This document shows, piece by piece, positions 34,711 through 45,661 of a stretch of DNA of 64,000 bases; positions within the stretch are counted from its first letter, which is position 1, and the number at the start of each line of letters is the position of its first letter. The DNA comes from Cryptomeria japonica (lineage: Eukaryota; Streptophyta; Pinopsida; Cupressales; Cupressaceae). The stretch spans positions 376,663,392 through 376,727,391 of the forward strand of contig NC_081415.1 of assembly GCF_030272615.1 (NCBI RefSeq), read 5' to 3'. The position numbers and the translations under genes are program-made. The notes beneath the pieces are model-generated. The model searched no databases. It was given only the letters and a program-made list of their open reading frames with translations, and was not told the origin of the DNA.

Positions 34711-34779
34711 CTCGACAGAGACAAAATTTCTGGCAAACCGAGTTTTTAATGACTGACGACGACCAGTTTTGAGATGGAC

Positions 34780-34955
34780 TAAGTTTTTAGATAGCTAAAA
34801 TAGACTAGTTTTGACACAGACAGAGTTTTGACTAGGATAGACTAGTTTTGACATGGACAAAGTTTCGACTAGGACAGACTAGTTTTGACACAGACAAAGT
34901 TTCAACTAGGATAGACTAGTTTTTGACACAAATAGAGTTTCGACTAGTGAGTTGT
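34780..34955. repeat. Tandem array of a ~47-bp unit
   Basis: About four to five copies built from GACTAGTTTTGACACAGACA followed by AAGTTTCGACTAGGATA. It lies in the leader of element B between gag and the LTR. Confidence 0.85.
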
Positions 34956-35439
34956 TTATTGTTTTCTCCAATTTTGGTATTTCAGTTTCAGTTTCAAGGA
35001 TGAAAACACAGTAAACACACAATAACTATAATGACTCCAATCACAGCATGCTAACCCTATGTAAATTGGTGAGAGAAGAAAACCTTTTATTCAAGACTTA
35101 GGTACACACCCAATAGCTAATCAGAATATGGTCATTGAGTCTCACGCAATGGATTCTCAACGTCGTATTAGCCAACCCCAAACACTAATGGGGGCATGAA
35201 ATGGCAAGTATCTTGGGAGAGTTACTACCTATCTTGCACAAAGATTATCCCCCCTTTCAGAGGTGAACCGGGTAGCTTCTAATCTTAATTGGAACTAGTA
35301 AGAGATCTGTTTGGCACGTCAGGGTATAAACTCAATTAAGAGGTCTCCCAGCCTTGAAAACCAAGGTTTAATATACCCAAAGGTACAGAGGATAGTTATT
35401 CTCGAGCACTGTTGTTGACTTGATTTTCATCAAATCATG

Positions 35440-36120
35440 TTTATTTTATAGTGGGTTGGAGTACTTAGCATTTAGTTGTTCCCACTTGAGTCATTCCCCT
35501 CTCACCAGTCCTAATGGCTTTGAGCTTATTAACTCCTTGGGAAGGAAGGCCCGCTAAAGATATACAAATCTCAAACTTTAAAAAAATGCCTCGAGGGTAT
35601 GGATTTCTGATTGTCTATGCAGACAAGAGCATACTTTCCTACCTCTCAGAATTTTCTTAAAACACAAAAGACAAATTTGTTCATTAACCAGATTGCAAGT
35701 TAAGTGCCTAAAAACTGAATTTAATGAATACACAATGTTTGCTCGAATCTCCTCATGCAACCTACAAAGACAATGAATCAGTAGTCATATTGTCTTTGTT
35801 TGACAAGTATATTCTTCAACAAGCGTTCTACAAAAAACTGATTAGGCTGTGAAAATTTCTCAGACAAGCAAATAACAAGCCAGGGTCAGCGTTAGTATGA
35901 TAAAATTGAATGAGAAAACCTAAAGAAAGAAATCTGCTTTTTAACCCAGAAACACATAATATCGTACGACGATTCTCACCGAGTCGTACGATATCACACG
36001 ATATTTGTAGTTTGTCGTTCGATAGAATGGGAAAACTCATACAATAATTCACAGCAACTGTACGAATGAAAATCAAGAAAAAATAAAAAATATGAAAAAT
36101 AAGAAAAAAGTTAGTATTTG
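35440..36120 (-). other. Element B leader module homologous to the leaders of A and C
   Basis: On the minus strand, from the LTR inwards: a CGTACGA cluster, GTAGAACGCTTGTTGAAG (near 35820), the GTATGCTCTTGTCTGCATAG repeat (near 35630-35610), then GCGGGCC and GTGAGAGGGGAATGACTCAA (near 35550-35490). Element A has the same items, in a slightly different order, at 3346-4760. Element C has the GAGGGG...GTGACC part near 61410-61385. Confidence 0.65.
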
Positions 36121-36142
36121 AGGCTGAAAGATGTAGTCTTCA

Positions 36143-36160
36143 GCCCCACGGTGGGCGCCA
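36143..36160 (-). other. Primer-binding site of element B
   Basis: TGGCGCCCACCGTGGGGC on the minus strand, four bases after the 5' LTR end. It has the TGGCGCC start familiar from Tat/Ogre primer-binding sites. Confidence 0.85.
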
Positions 36161-36164
36161 GAAA

Positions 36165-37299
36165 TGTGTGTGTGAAAAAGTGGAATAAATTTGTAAGATG
36201 CAAGACACAACACTTAAATTAAGTCATTACATGTATGGTTAGACAGATATAAACATGAATATGAAAACCATAACAAATCGACTAATTGCCTTCTAAAAGA
36301 TGTGAGTATAAGATTGCTCTCAGATTTATATAAGCAATACCAGTGACTAGACTACACCAAGATGAAGGATTTAATCTATATGAGTATGAAATTAAGCTAA
36401 ATGGATGCAAGATTATGCTAGATGGATGAATAGTAAGCTATATGAATTCAAGCAATCATGAAATATGCAAAAAGAAATTAGTCTAAGATGCAATAATCTC
36501 AAAAAGCAAGCACAAAATCTTCAATGACTCCAGAGCAAAAACTGTATAATAACAAAAAATCTCCAAGGTATTTTGAATGAGAGATGAAGGCTGAATTTAT
36601 AGAGAATCACAAGAGAGATCAAGAAAAAGCATAATTTAGGATAATTGAAATAATTGAGAAATCAAATTCAGTTAACCTTGAGATAGATTCCAATTATAGT
36701 TTAATTGAAATGCATGCAAAAAAGAAGTTTGAGTTTGCATTAGAGATATAATTCAATTAATTCCATGCACTTGAGATAAAAATAGGTAATTCTTTGATTT
36801 ATTCAAGAAAAGAGTCTTTTCAATGCAACTGAACTTCTTTTCTCAAAAGCTTTGAGTTCCAATTTTAGAGAATGATTAAATTCCTTTTAATTGCTTTTTC
36901 TGATTTCAAGTTCTCAATTTAGAAGAAATAAATAATATCTCAAGTTTGATTTCTCTCTCAATTCAATTCTTTTATTTTATTTTCAATTTAACTCTTGCTT
37001 TGTGATATTAATTCCTCTTTTGTAATAAATTAATTCCTTTTTTATGAATAAATGGCAAATCTATTAATTAATTAAATATGCTAGGATATTTAATAAATTA
37101 AATAGGATAATAGATCAAAATGATTTTCTTGGAATGATTTAATTAATATAGAATAATTCACTTGCCATGTGATATTTGATGATTGAAAAATTAATTAATT
37201 GTGTGCTCAAAGTTGATTTAATTGCCTTTGGTTAGGACCTTGGTGATGTTGTCGAAATTAGGGGCCCATGGTTTAGATGACCAATTTTAGGGTATTACA
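36165..37299 (-). repeat. 5' LTR of element B
   Basis: Partner of 24472-25625. It lacks about 20 bp of AAATAAATATTTAATT-type sequence relative to the other copy and has one more TG unit at its inner end. Confidence 0.9.
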
Positions 37300-37304
37300 G
37301 GGAG
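37300..37304. repeat. Right target-site duplication of element B (diverged)
   Basis: GGGAG, the partner of GACAG at 24467-24471. Confidence 0.55.
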
Positions 37305-38368
37305 GATATAAGCATGAATTTTGTACTTGGATTGCCTAAGACACCGAGAGGGAATGATTCTATAGTTGTGGTAATGGATATATTCTCGAAGATGACTCAT
37401 TCCATACCTTGTAAGAAGACATCAGATACATTGCATGTAGCATACCTATTTTTCAAGTAAGTGTTGAAATTGCATGGATTACCTAAGAGCATAGTTTTAG
37501 ATAGAGGCACTAAGTTTGTTAGCTATTTTTGGAGAACAATTTGGAAGAAGATGAAAACAGATTTGAAGTTCAGTTTTACTTTTCATCCACAGACTGATGG
37601 ACAGACAGAAGTGGTTAACCGAAGTTTGGGAAACTTGTTGAGATGTTTAGTGGGAGATAAAACCAGAAGTTGGGATTTGATTCTTGCACAAGCAGAGTTT
37701 GCCTACAATAATTTAGTGATTAGAAGTACTGGAAGAACATCTTTTGAGATTATTATCGGAGTGCATCCTAGAGGTATATCAGAGTTGATAGACATTAATA
37801 GTGAAGATTGAAGAAGTTTAGAAGAAGAAGACTTTGCAGATCATATGGAACCATTGCATATTTTAGTTAAACAACATTTGAAAGAAATGAACAAAAAGTA
37901 TAAGGAGAAGGCAGATGAGAAGAGGAGACATTTGATAGAATTTGAAGTTGGCGATGAAGTGATGGTATATCTGAGAAAAGAGAATTCCCTGTTAGAACTT
38001 ATAATAAGTTGCAGATGAAGAAGTTTGTATCTTGCACAATTTTGAGGAAGTTCACTTCTGGAAATGCATATGAAGTGGAGTTACCAGATAGTCTAAGTAT
38101 TTCACCTATTTTCAACATTGCATATCTTCATGAGTATCATGAACCAGAATTTAGTGAGGACACTATTGTAGACTTGGAGAAACAATTTCCCCTGAAGGAA
38201 CTGGATCAGGTTGAAGAGATTTTGGATAGTAGGATTGGGCGTAGTACCCAGAGCAGTCAGTATAAGGAATATCTTGTGACGTGGAAGGACAGACTAGTTG
38301 AAGATTCATCTTGGATTTCTCAGGCAAAGGCAGACCATCTTGGTTTTTCTCTAACCCCAGCAAAGTGA
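37300..38368 (+). pseudogene. Integrase core, C-terminus and chromodomain of element D
   Basis: Continuation of the integrase interrupted at 24471. The core carries [18 protein letters not shown] (usual catalytic D is N), IVLDRGTKFVSYFW with its Asp, and HPQTDGQTEVVNRSLGNLL with the catalytic Glu. The C-terminus has FEVGDEVMVYLRKE, a frameshift near 37990, then GNAYEVELPDSLSISPIFN. A chromodomain follows at about 38210-38350: VEEILDSRIGRS and YKEYLVTWKDRLVEDSSWI. The chromodomain makes D a chromovirus; such domains steer integration to marked chromatin. A stop at 37442 and one near 37811 also break the frame. Confidence 0.88.
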
Positions 38369-39180
38369 GAGGCTCACTTTTTCAATAACCTCAGATGTCT
38401 GATGCAGAAGCATCCCCAGTTCATAGCAATCTTGTATCAACCAAAAAACATTTTCCTTTCTATTTTACTTTCTAATTGCAGTTTCAGTTTCCCTTTCTAT
38501 GTGTTCTATTTTTGGCTCACTGGATCTTGTGGAGTTGTATTTTACTTGAAGATTCGATCATCTTTCTTTCTTCCACACAACATTGCATTTGGATCATTTT
38601 CCGGCAAGATATCGCTACCGGTTTCCATGATAGTTTCCTGTTACTAGTTGATGGTCCTTTGTTACCGATTGCCTGGACCTATTTTGGTGATTTATCGGGG
38701 CCCATTCTAGAGCTTGTGGAGCCTTGGGAATTGATTCTAATGTTCCTTGGAGTGTGGCCAATCTTTTCCCATGATCTACCTTTCATCCTTTGGATTTTCT
38801 AGAGGAATCTCTTAGGGGAGGCCGACCTTGTTTATTTTGCACATTAGGTCTTTTCTTCAAGTTTTGATCCCTTTTGGGTCGACTGGATCCTTTGGATAGA
38901 TATACATAATTATAATTGTGCATTAGAATGTAATCAGTCAGAGAATCAAGTAGCTAGACTATGCATAGAAGATAGATTTCATGATTCAAGGTCCCGATTG
39001 TGACCTATTTTGTATGTTCTACTAGGCCTGTGAGTCGGTATGTTGTAGCCTAATAGTTACCGGTTGGATGTAATCAATTTTCATGTAATAAAAAAATTTG
39101 TTCCACATTGTCTCCATCATATCTTTGTGTTTTCATTGTGTTTACTCTTGCTGACTGATCCAAATTGATCTCTTTGAGGT
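38369..39180 (+). other. Element D 3' end with possible polypurine tract and LTR
   Basis: After the chromodomain comes about 440 bp of non-coding DNA, then TCTTAGGGGAGGCCGACC at about 38810-38827. It is followed by TTGTTTATTTTGCACATTAG, a plausible polypurine tract and LTR start near 38829. CATGTAATAAAAAAA near 39083 could be a poly(A) signal inside the LTR. I find no second copy in the window to prove it. Confidence 0.35.
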
Positions 39181-39264
39181 CCCTCCTCACCATTGACTAC
39201 TTCAGAAATCCAGAGAGAGAATTCCTAAAACCATACTAGAGAAATATGAGAAGTCCATTTGTTT

Positions 39265-41573
39265 ATGGTTGATAAGGATCAGTGCCATATGGAGTTTTTT
39301 TAGCGTAGAACAGTCTGGATCATGCCCATTGGGTATGAGGTTGATGCTGATACGCTTGATGCATATGCTCAACACATATTGAGAAAACTAGTGCATCAAA
39401 AGGAAGAAAGATTTGGAACTTTTCAAGAAAAGGACCTAGACTTGCACAAAAAACTCACTCGACCAGCAAGGAAAAGGAAAGTGAGAAAAGAGGTTTAGGA
39501 ACATGTTGAGAAAATGGGCATTACCAGAGAAGAAATGCAAAGGGCAAGAGAGAAAAAAATTCTGAATAAGGAAGATGTTGTGAAGCCACAAGCTAAACCG
39601 ACCCCTTCCAAGCAGTCTAAGGCCAAAGCTAGCAAATCTGCACCTACCTTCAGTGTGCAAAAGTTGGTACATCCACCCAATCCTAAACCAATAGTATCTA
39701 TCGGTGGAGACAAGAAGAGGGAAAAGGATAAATCTACAAGGAAATGAGTTGCAATAGAAGAGGAAACAAATTTAGATGAAGAGGTGAGGGAAGTAAAGAA
39801 GACTGGCACTTATACAAGGGTAGTTCAGAAGCCTACATCTGGTGATGCTACTCCTGCCAAGAAAGCCAAGTCACAAGGAGAGCCATCTGAAAAGGCTAGA
39901 GCAAGCAACAAGAAGAAATTTGAAATAGATCAAGCTCTTAAGTCTGGTAAGATTGAAGGCCCATATGAAATTGTGCCTCCTATGAGTTTGCAGTAGTTAA
40001 TTGATGAGATTCTGAAAGATGGAAATTTAAAAAATATTTCTATATATTATGAAAATTTTGAGGAAAAAGACCAGCGAGCTGTAGAAGAAGCAATTGTAGA
40101 ACATATGAATAAATTTAGTAAGTTCTTGATAGAATTATCATCTATGATCCCCAAGAGCTTGTATGATTTTGGATGCAAGGAGACATACAAATTCACTTGA
40201 GGATGAGAGAATAAAGGAATATGTGCTAGTAAACCTATCTTCTATCATTTCTAGAGATGAAGTCACTCGATTACTAAAACTTGCCAAGGATATATTCAGA
40301 AGCAAAAGAAGGGTAAATAAGTATATGTTCTTGCTTCTATTTTTTACTATGTATGATTTTTTGCATCAATATTTTGGATCACACTTTGTGATCCATCGTC
40401 AGGGTAAATAAGATTATCATAGGAATGAAGGATGAGATGATAAAAGAAACAGAAACAATTTTGAGACAATTTTTTATTGATCAGAGAGTTTATGTGAATC
40501 TGGAAGACTCTTCTCAAGAAAAATATGTTACAGAAGAACATGCAAAAGTCTCTAAGCATAAGGATACTCCATCTATCCCAGATGTTCCTGCAGATGTTCT
40601 CGGTGGACAACAAGATCAGTCATTTCTAGATCCGGTTGAACAAGAAGCTCCAGATGATGCCTTTAATAATAAATTAGTAAATAACTCTGATGATGCTAAT
40701 CAGGATCCTCCGGAGATTAAGATCATTGCAGCAATGACAACTAAGGAGTTAAGTGAAGCAGGAAAGGGTGCAAATGATGGAAAAGAGGGTGAAAAGGAAA
40801 AGAATGAAGAAGTTGGGAAGGATAAGGGTGAAGAGAAATCAGACAAGGCTCAACCATGAAAGAAGACATTGTTCCTAATAAAGGAAAGCAAATTATAGTT
40901 GAAGATGATCTTTCTCATGGTCCAGTAGACTTAAGTACTTTGTCCCCTCTTCAAGCACTAAAACTGGTCACTCTTGCATAGATCAAGGCCAGTGAGGACT
41001 TACTCAAGTCCTCATCAAAAGAGAAAGAGGTAATATCTTTGGCCACTCCATTTTTGGAGAAATTTTTTCCTTACCTTAAGTAGATTTCCAATGACTCTTC
41101 CTCCAGTAAGCTTAAGGATATGTTAAATAAAGTAGAATCTGATTTTGCATCATTAGAGAAAGCTGTAGATTTAAAGGTTTTGAATAAGTTCAACGAGATG
41201 AGGCTTCAAACCTATTTGAAAACAATTGAAGCTAATAGGGAATTTTTTAATTCTACAGTGAAAAGTGTAGAAGATGCATTAGATGAAGGTAGAAAAGTAT
41301 TCAAATCATGTCTCTTTTTCCCAAGTTTACTATAGATATTGATAAGCAAATAAGAGACCTTGAAGGGAACCTAGCAAGTATTGGTCATTCATTTGCCCCT
41401 CATTTAGTTTTTCCAAGTTCCCTTGAGGATCAAATAACGGATCTTACTGACAAAATAAAGGGCTTGAATAAAAAAAAAGAGCAAGTGTTAAGAAAAGTAG
41501 GAGAACTAAGAAGTCTGATCACTCCCCGAATGGACACCTTACTTGGAGCTCAGCAGGTTGCAGTTAGTGCTTA
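39265..41573 (+). pseudogene. Unrecognised coiled-coil ORF upstream of a copia-type 3' LTR (element F)
   Basis: One long gene in pieces: frame from 39265 (MVDKDQCHMEFF), shift near 40170, a 91-bp insert at 40310-40412, another open stretch 40425-40859, then 40856 to about 41310 and 41308-41573. Stops are at least six. The protein is Lys/Glu-rich. It has a basic Pro/Ser segment (PQAKPTPSKQSKAKASKSAP), an acidic segment, and a C-terminal heptad-rich part (IDKQIRDLEGNLASI, EDQITDLTDKIKGLNKKKEQ). I do not recognise the family. It sits where some copia-type elements (Sireviruses) carry an extra or env-like ORF, but that is only positional. Confidence 0.5.
40310..40412. repeat. 91-bp insert bounded by 12-bp direct repeats, with a 9-bp hairpin
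   Basis: AGGGTAAATAAG occurs at 40310-40321 and 40401-40412. Between them TGGATCACA-CTT-TGTGATCCA (40375-40395) forms a perfect hairpin. The insert shifts the reading frame, and excising one unit restores it. It could be a small insertion with target duplication or a GT-AG intron (GTAAAT ... CGTCAG). Confidence 0.6.
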
Positions 41574-41930
41574 AGGTAAATTGGTGCCATTTGATCTTAA
41601 AGGCATCAAATTTCACGCATATGTGTTTAGTGCTCTCATTAATGCTTTAGATTGTTTTCTTAGAGGATGGAATGACTACTTGAAATCCTTGAAGGTTACT
41701 TAGACAAACATTTGTAAATTCATGTAAATTATTGCATTCATTTGTATATAAGTTTTGGCAGGTTCCTACCCTTTTACATTGATGTCAAAGGTGGAGAGAG
41801 TTGGAGGGAGAAATGAAAATGATGCTCATTCTTAGGGGGTGTTAGTTAGTGTATAGATTTCAGATTTTTGGATTGCTTGCACTTTTTTGAGTTTTGGAAC
41901 ACTTGTCATTTTTTACAGTGTTTCCATCAA

Positions 41931-41946
41931 TGCCAAAGGGGGAGAT
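41931..41946 (+). other. Polypurine tract of element F
   Basis: TGCCAAAGGGGGAGAT, the same as in element E (51615-51630) apart from context. It directly precedes the LTR start. Confidence 0.75.
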
Positions 41947-43059
41947 TATTGGCATAAGACATTATTCCGCTAATGCTCTGGTAAAGATTGATGATGTCTA
42001 GTGCATGAGATTTCTTAGGAGTTGTCATTGATGGCAACTCAGCCTATTGATCCTATCTAATAAGGATTTTGGGATAACCAGATGTCTTGAGTAAGTTTTG
42101 ATATAAGTCTGTCGGTAATACTCAGTGTACAGTTTTGGTGAGCATTTCTCATTTTCAGTGATGTGTTTTTGGTCTCAATGATCTTACTTAAGCTGAATGA
42201 GTATGAGAAATGGATTATCATGCAATCCTATCCTCTAATGTTGTTTCTTAAGCATGTCAATAGGTCCGGTATCCGCCTGAGCAGTAAAACAAGGTTATCT
42301 TCATTATTGGTTGTGTAATGTGTGGACCGGATTCTTTGAGGTTATTTTGGTGGTTGTTGGTAAGTTCGAGGTAATTGGACTAACTTATGGGAAGCGTGTG
42401 ATCCAGAATATGGTTTTGTAAAAATTTGAGCTGACTTAAAGCTACACGTTTCATATTTTGATATTTTGAGAAGCCGACTTATGGGAGATCAATTTTTTTT
42501 GTGCGGATATATAAGATCGAATTGGTTAATGTTTTTGGAAGATGATATAATATGTGAGATGATTTTTGGAGCCATTGAGTGCAGTTTCATGTGCACACAT
42601 TAAGCCTTGTTGATCTGGTAATCAGTAGTAGGGTAGAATAGAGCAGTTTATTAGAACACCAACAGCAGATCAGTTTGTGCCTAACTAGAACTATCATTTA
42701 GCATATTTAGATGCTCTTATTCATTTCATTACTCATTGTAATCATTTTATATTAGCCTATAAGGCAGTGAGCCTTCCTTTAGGTTGTAGCCCTTTTGTAA
42801 TTGAGTAGTGAACTCTAGGCAATGTGCTTGAATGTATGTGCATTCCTCTCGTGTGGGTACTCAATCCCACCGTGGTTTTTCCCTTTTCGGGTTTCCAATT
42901 AAAAATATTTGTGTTATGGTTATATGCTTACTTTCTTTATATTTCTACATTTCAGTTTCTTAGTTGTGCATCTTGTTGATAAATAATTAGATTAACAAAT
43001 TTGTAAATGTCAGAACACTAATTCACCCACCCCCCTCTCAGTGTTCATTGATTCCAACA
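41947..43059 (+). repeat. 3' LTR of copia-type element F
   Basis: TATTGGCATAAGAC (expected TGTTGG) to GATTCCAACA. The 3' part contains ATCCCACCGTGGTTTTTCCC followed by TTTTCGGGTTTCC and then CACCCACCCCCCTCTCAGTG. Both are also present in the element E LTRs (GTGGTTTTTCCCCTTACATG, CCCCCTCTCAGTTGTCC). F and E are therefore related copia elements. There is no 5' LTR in the window, so F is truncated on the left. Confidence 0.7.
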
Positions 43060-44407
43060 CAAGACTCCCATTGATACCAAAATAACTCCCATAAATCACC
43101 TAGTCCCACTTTCTCATGATCCCATTCTTCATTGATGAATCTACGAGACTTACCAAAGCTCCCATTGATGAACCAATAAGACTTACCAAAGCTCCATAAA
43201 TACAATATAGTCACATTGATGCACTTACAAGACAATTATGCATGTGATGATCGATCCATTAAAAAAATTTCACTTAGGACATAAGTGACAAGGGGTCAAA
43301 CACATATAATACAAATGATAAGTTTTAACTACAAAACCTTTAGCCAATAGGAATATTAAAACACAACAAAAGAAAATATGACCGTTGTGACATAACAACA
43401 AAAAGGCTTATGACTCAAACTTTAGGCTCACAAATTATTAACAAAATAGAGCAACATTTTACAACAACTTAGGGTTTAGTTATTTTCAAGCGTATAATAT
43501 TAAAGCATATTTTGATAAATTTTATATGTTCTAACAGACACCACTCTATAAGAAAAATGCAAGCAATACCAATTTTTTGTGTCAACATCTTTGAGTTTTC
43601 AGCGACATAGTGCAGGGACTATTCTATAAGGAATGGTGAAGGATATAGACACAACCACATAATAGTTCAACACAATAAATGGTTTTTGATATCAAAATTA
43701 TCTAAGTTCCACACATCATATTTTCTTGGGTTCCACACGCCATATCTAATGGAGATTATTCTCTACAAGAAAGGGCATATAATTTATATACTTTTTTTCA
43801 TTTTCACATTTGTGCATTGGTTCATATTCAATACCTTCTATGCTATGATGTTCACTTGTACAAACCTTTTATTCCAAGGTACATTGTATAAGCATGAAGG
43901 CTTCTAGTAGAGTGGCTTCACGCATGTCTATACAATAATATAATATGATGACATCATGTAATAGAGCACAGAACATCCACATGTGCACTCTTAGATCATG
44001 TTATATCACTTTAAGAGTTAGAACTACCTTTGATAATAATATTTCCAACTCCTACACCAACATCTCAATACTATGCAAACTTGCACATGGGAAGCATGTG
44101 CATATACTAATACATTTAGTTTGACTCCATACATGTCCAATACTTGGCCATGTATAATACACATGATAATGTTGACCAATAAACACCATAAAAATAAAAC
44201 ATTTAATATGATTTTGGTCACATGGGAAGTAAACCACATGTACAGGGCATTTATTAGCCTCTTACTTATAGGCCTAGTTGACAACCACTACATAAAGAGA
44301 ACCTCTATACATAATTAGGATAGAGTATACACTCTCCAACTCACAATTACAAATATATTTTATTTTAAATGTACTAGATGGAAATAGTGTTAGACTTGTG
44401 TGAATAA
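43060..44407. other. Unclassified AT-rich DNA
   Basis: No gene recognised. A passage with CCATTGATGAA, ACTTACCAAAGCTCC repeated at about 43145-43200 gives a small local duplication. The remaining open frames are short and unremarkable. Confidence 0.45.
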
Positions 44408-44943
44408 TGTTGGCATTGATGTCAAACCAGTCATCCAGATCTGTACTGGATAGTGTATGCAGATTCGGATATCAGTTTGGATGCCATGGATGTTATGAAA
44501 AGTATTGTGGTTATATGTGTGTGTTGTGGTTATGTATGTGCAATTCAGATATTGTGGTTTCTGGTTAGAATTTATTATGCAACATGGACAACTTTGAATG
44601 ATGACCTTTTGAGGTCCCTTTGAGTTCACATTGTCCCTGGTATCCCAGTGTTAGGAATTTTGGTTGATCCTGGTATCAGTTATATGTCTTGGTGTCATCA
44701 GTTAGCATCTTTGGTATCTATAAGAAGTATCTCTTCAAGTTTTGTGATTGTGGTTTCCTTGGTATGTGTGGAGTCTACATCTTAGAGATGTTGAGCTTAA
44801 TCTTATGGTGATAGGTCCATTCTCTCGGGTTTGGATGACCCTTGCCCTTTTCCAGTAATAATGGTATATGCTTTGGCAATTGGAAGTGTAGATGGAGGAA
44901 ATGGTGTGTTTGAAACAAAGAGTCAAAACTATTTCCAACATCT
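44408..44943 (+). repeat. Possible solo or truncated copia-type LTR
   Basis: Begins TGTTGGCATTGATGTC and ends CTATTTCCAACA, the terminal inverted TGTTGG/CCAACA of copia LTRs such as those of element E. No target duplication is visible (flanks GAATAA and TCTAAC), and it abuts the likely end of the element C LTR. Confidence 0.35.
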
Positions 44944-45643
44944 AACAATGATGTTTTCCTTTAATAAACACACATACATTCTATGATAAAACTACTCCAT
45001 TGCAGTCCTTAAATCAAGATTTTATGTAAGTAAAATGGCTCTCAAAATCACACACAAGAAGCTATGATTTATTAGAGATTCAAGATGATTGAAAAGAAAC
45101 ATGAAAATGATAAATTTAAGAAAGCAAGATATCAGAAAAAAGGAATGCAAAGAGTTTGAATGCAAAGTCGTGGATCACAAAATGGGAGAGGGACTCTTCT
45201 TTTATAGGCATTCTCTGGGTGAATCCAGGTTATGGGATGAATGTGGGATAAATAATAGGACTTGAGAGTTTGATCCCACATGTGTGAGGTAAATGTAAGT
45301 GGATAATGAATTATGCAAACGCATGTATTTGTGAAAATAGATAAATGATATTATTATAAAATATATAGTGATAGATGATAAATAGGTGATAGGATAATAA
45401 TATTATTAAATAATTAATGGAATAATAATGATAATATAGATATTATTGATGATATTATTGGATAAATGATAAATAATAATAATTAATGATAATATTAATA
45501 ATGGATAAATGGTGAATAATAAAAATATTAACAATTATATTAATAATGGATAAATGGTGATAAATGATAATAGATGGAATAATGCATCAAAAAAATGAAG
45601 TGGATTCGCCTGAGATTAAGATGACAAATTTTATGTGTCTACA
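44944..45643 (-). repeat. 3' LTR of element C (left edge uncertain)
   Basis: On the minus strand it begins TGTAGACACATAAAATTTG at 45643, directly after the polypurine tract, and has TATAAAAG at 45206-45199. Its U3 contains a GATAATATTA-rich low-complexity stretch (about 45340-45570). The CA end is not fixed because the other LTR is outside the window; 44944 is a guess from LTR proportions and the adjacent copia-like end. Confidence 0.6.
45199..45206 (-). promoter_or_regulatory. TATA box of the element C LTR
   Basis: TATAAAAG on the minus strand, about 440 bp into the LTR, followed by AAGAGTCCC. It is the same kind of position as in the A and B LTRs. Confidence 0.5.
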
Positions 45644-45661
45644 TTTTAACCCTCTTTGAGA
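45644..45661 (-). other. Polypurine tract of element C
   Basis: TCTCAAAGAGGGTTAAAA on the minus strand abuts the LTR start. Compare TCAAAGAGGGGCAAAA in A. Confidence 0.75.

Larger units (their letters stand above)
24472..37299 (-). mobile_element. Element B: non-autonomous Tat-type LTR element with antisense passenger gene
   Basis: 12.8 kb, minus strand. LTRs at 36165-37299 (5') and 24472-25625 (3') differ by roughly 4% by eye, and the 5' copy lacks a 20-bp A/T segment. Primer-binding site TGGCGCCCACCGTGGGGC and a perfect polypurine tract mark the inner edges. The only sense coding region is a capsid-less gag fused to a unique tail (33974-32259). I find no protease, RT, RNase H or integrase. 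On the opposite strand lies a PMD gene (26660-29194). The leader is homologous to elements A and C, which suggests that autonomous relatives supplied the enzymes in trans. Confidence 0.88.

Noticed and set aside
21218-38368. Two separate gypsy elements at 21-24 kb and 37-38 kb
   Set aside because: Domain order is complementary, the strand is the same, and the break coincides with the element B LTR ends and a pentamer duplication, so it is one element interrupted.
39495-39809. Minus-strand ORF at 39.5-39.8 kb
   Set aside because: Antisense shadow of the Lys/Pro-rich part of the element F ORF.
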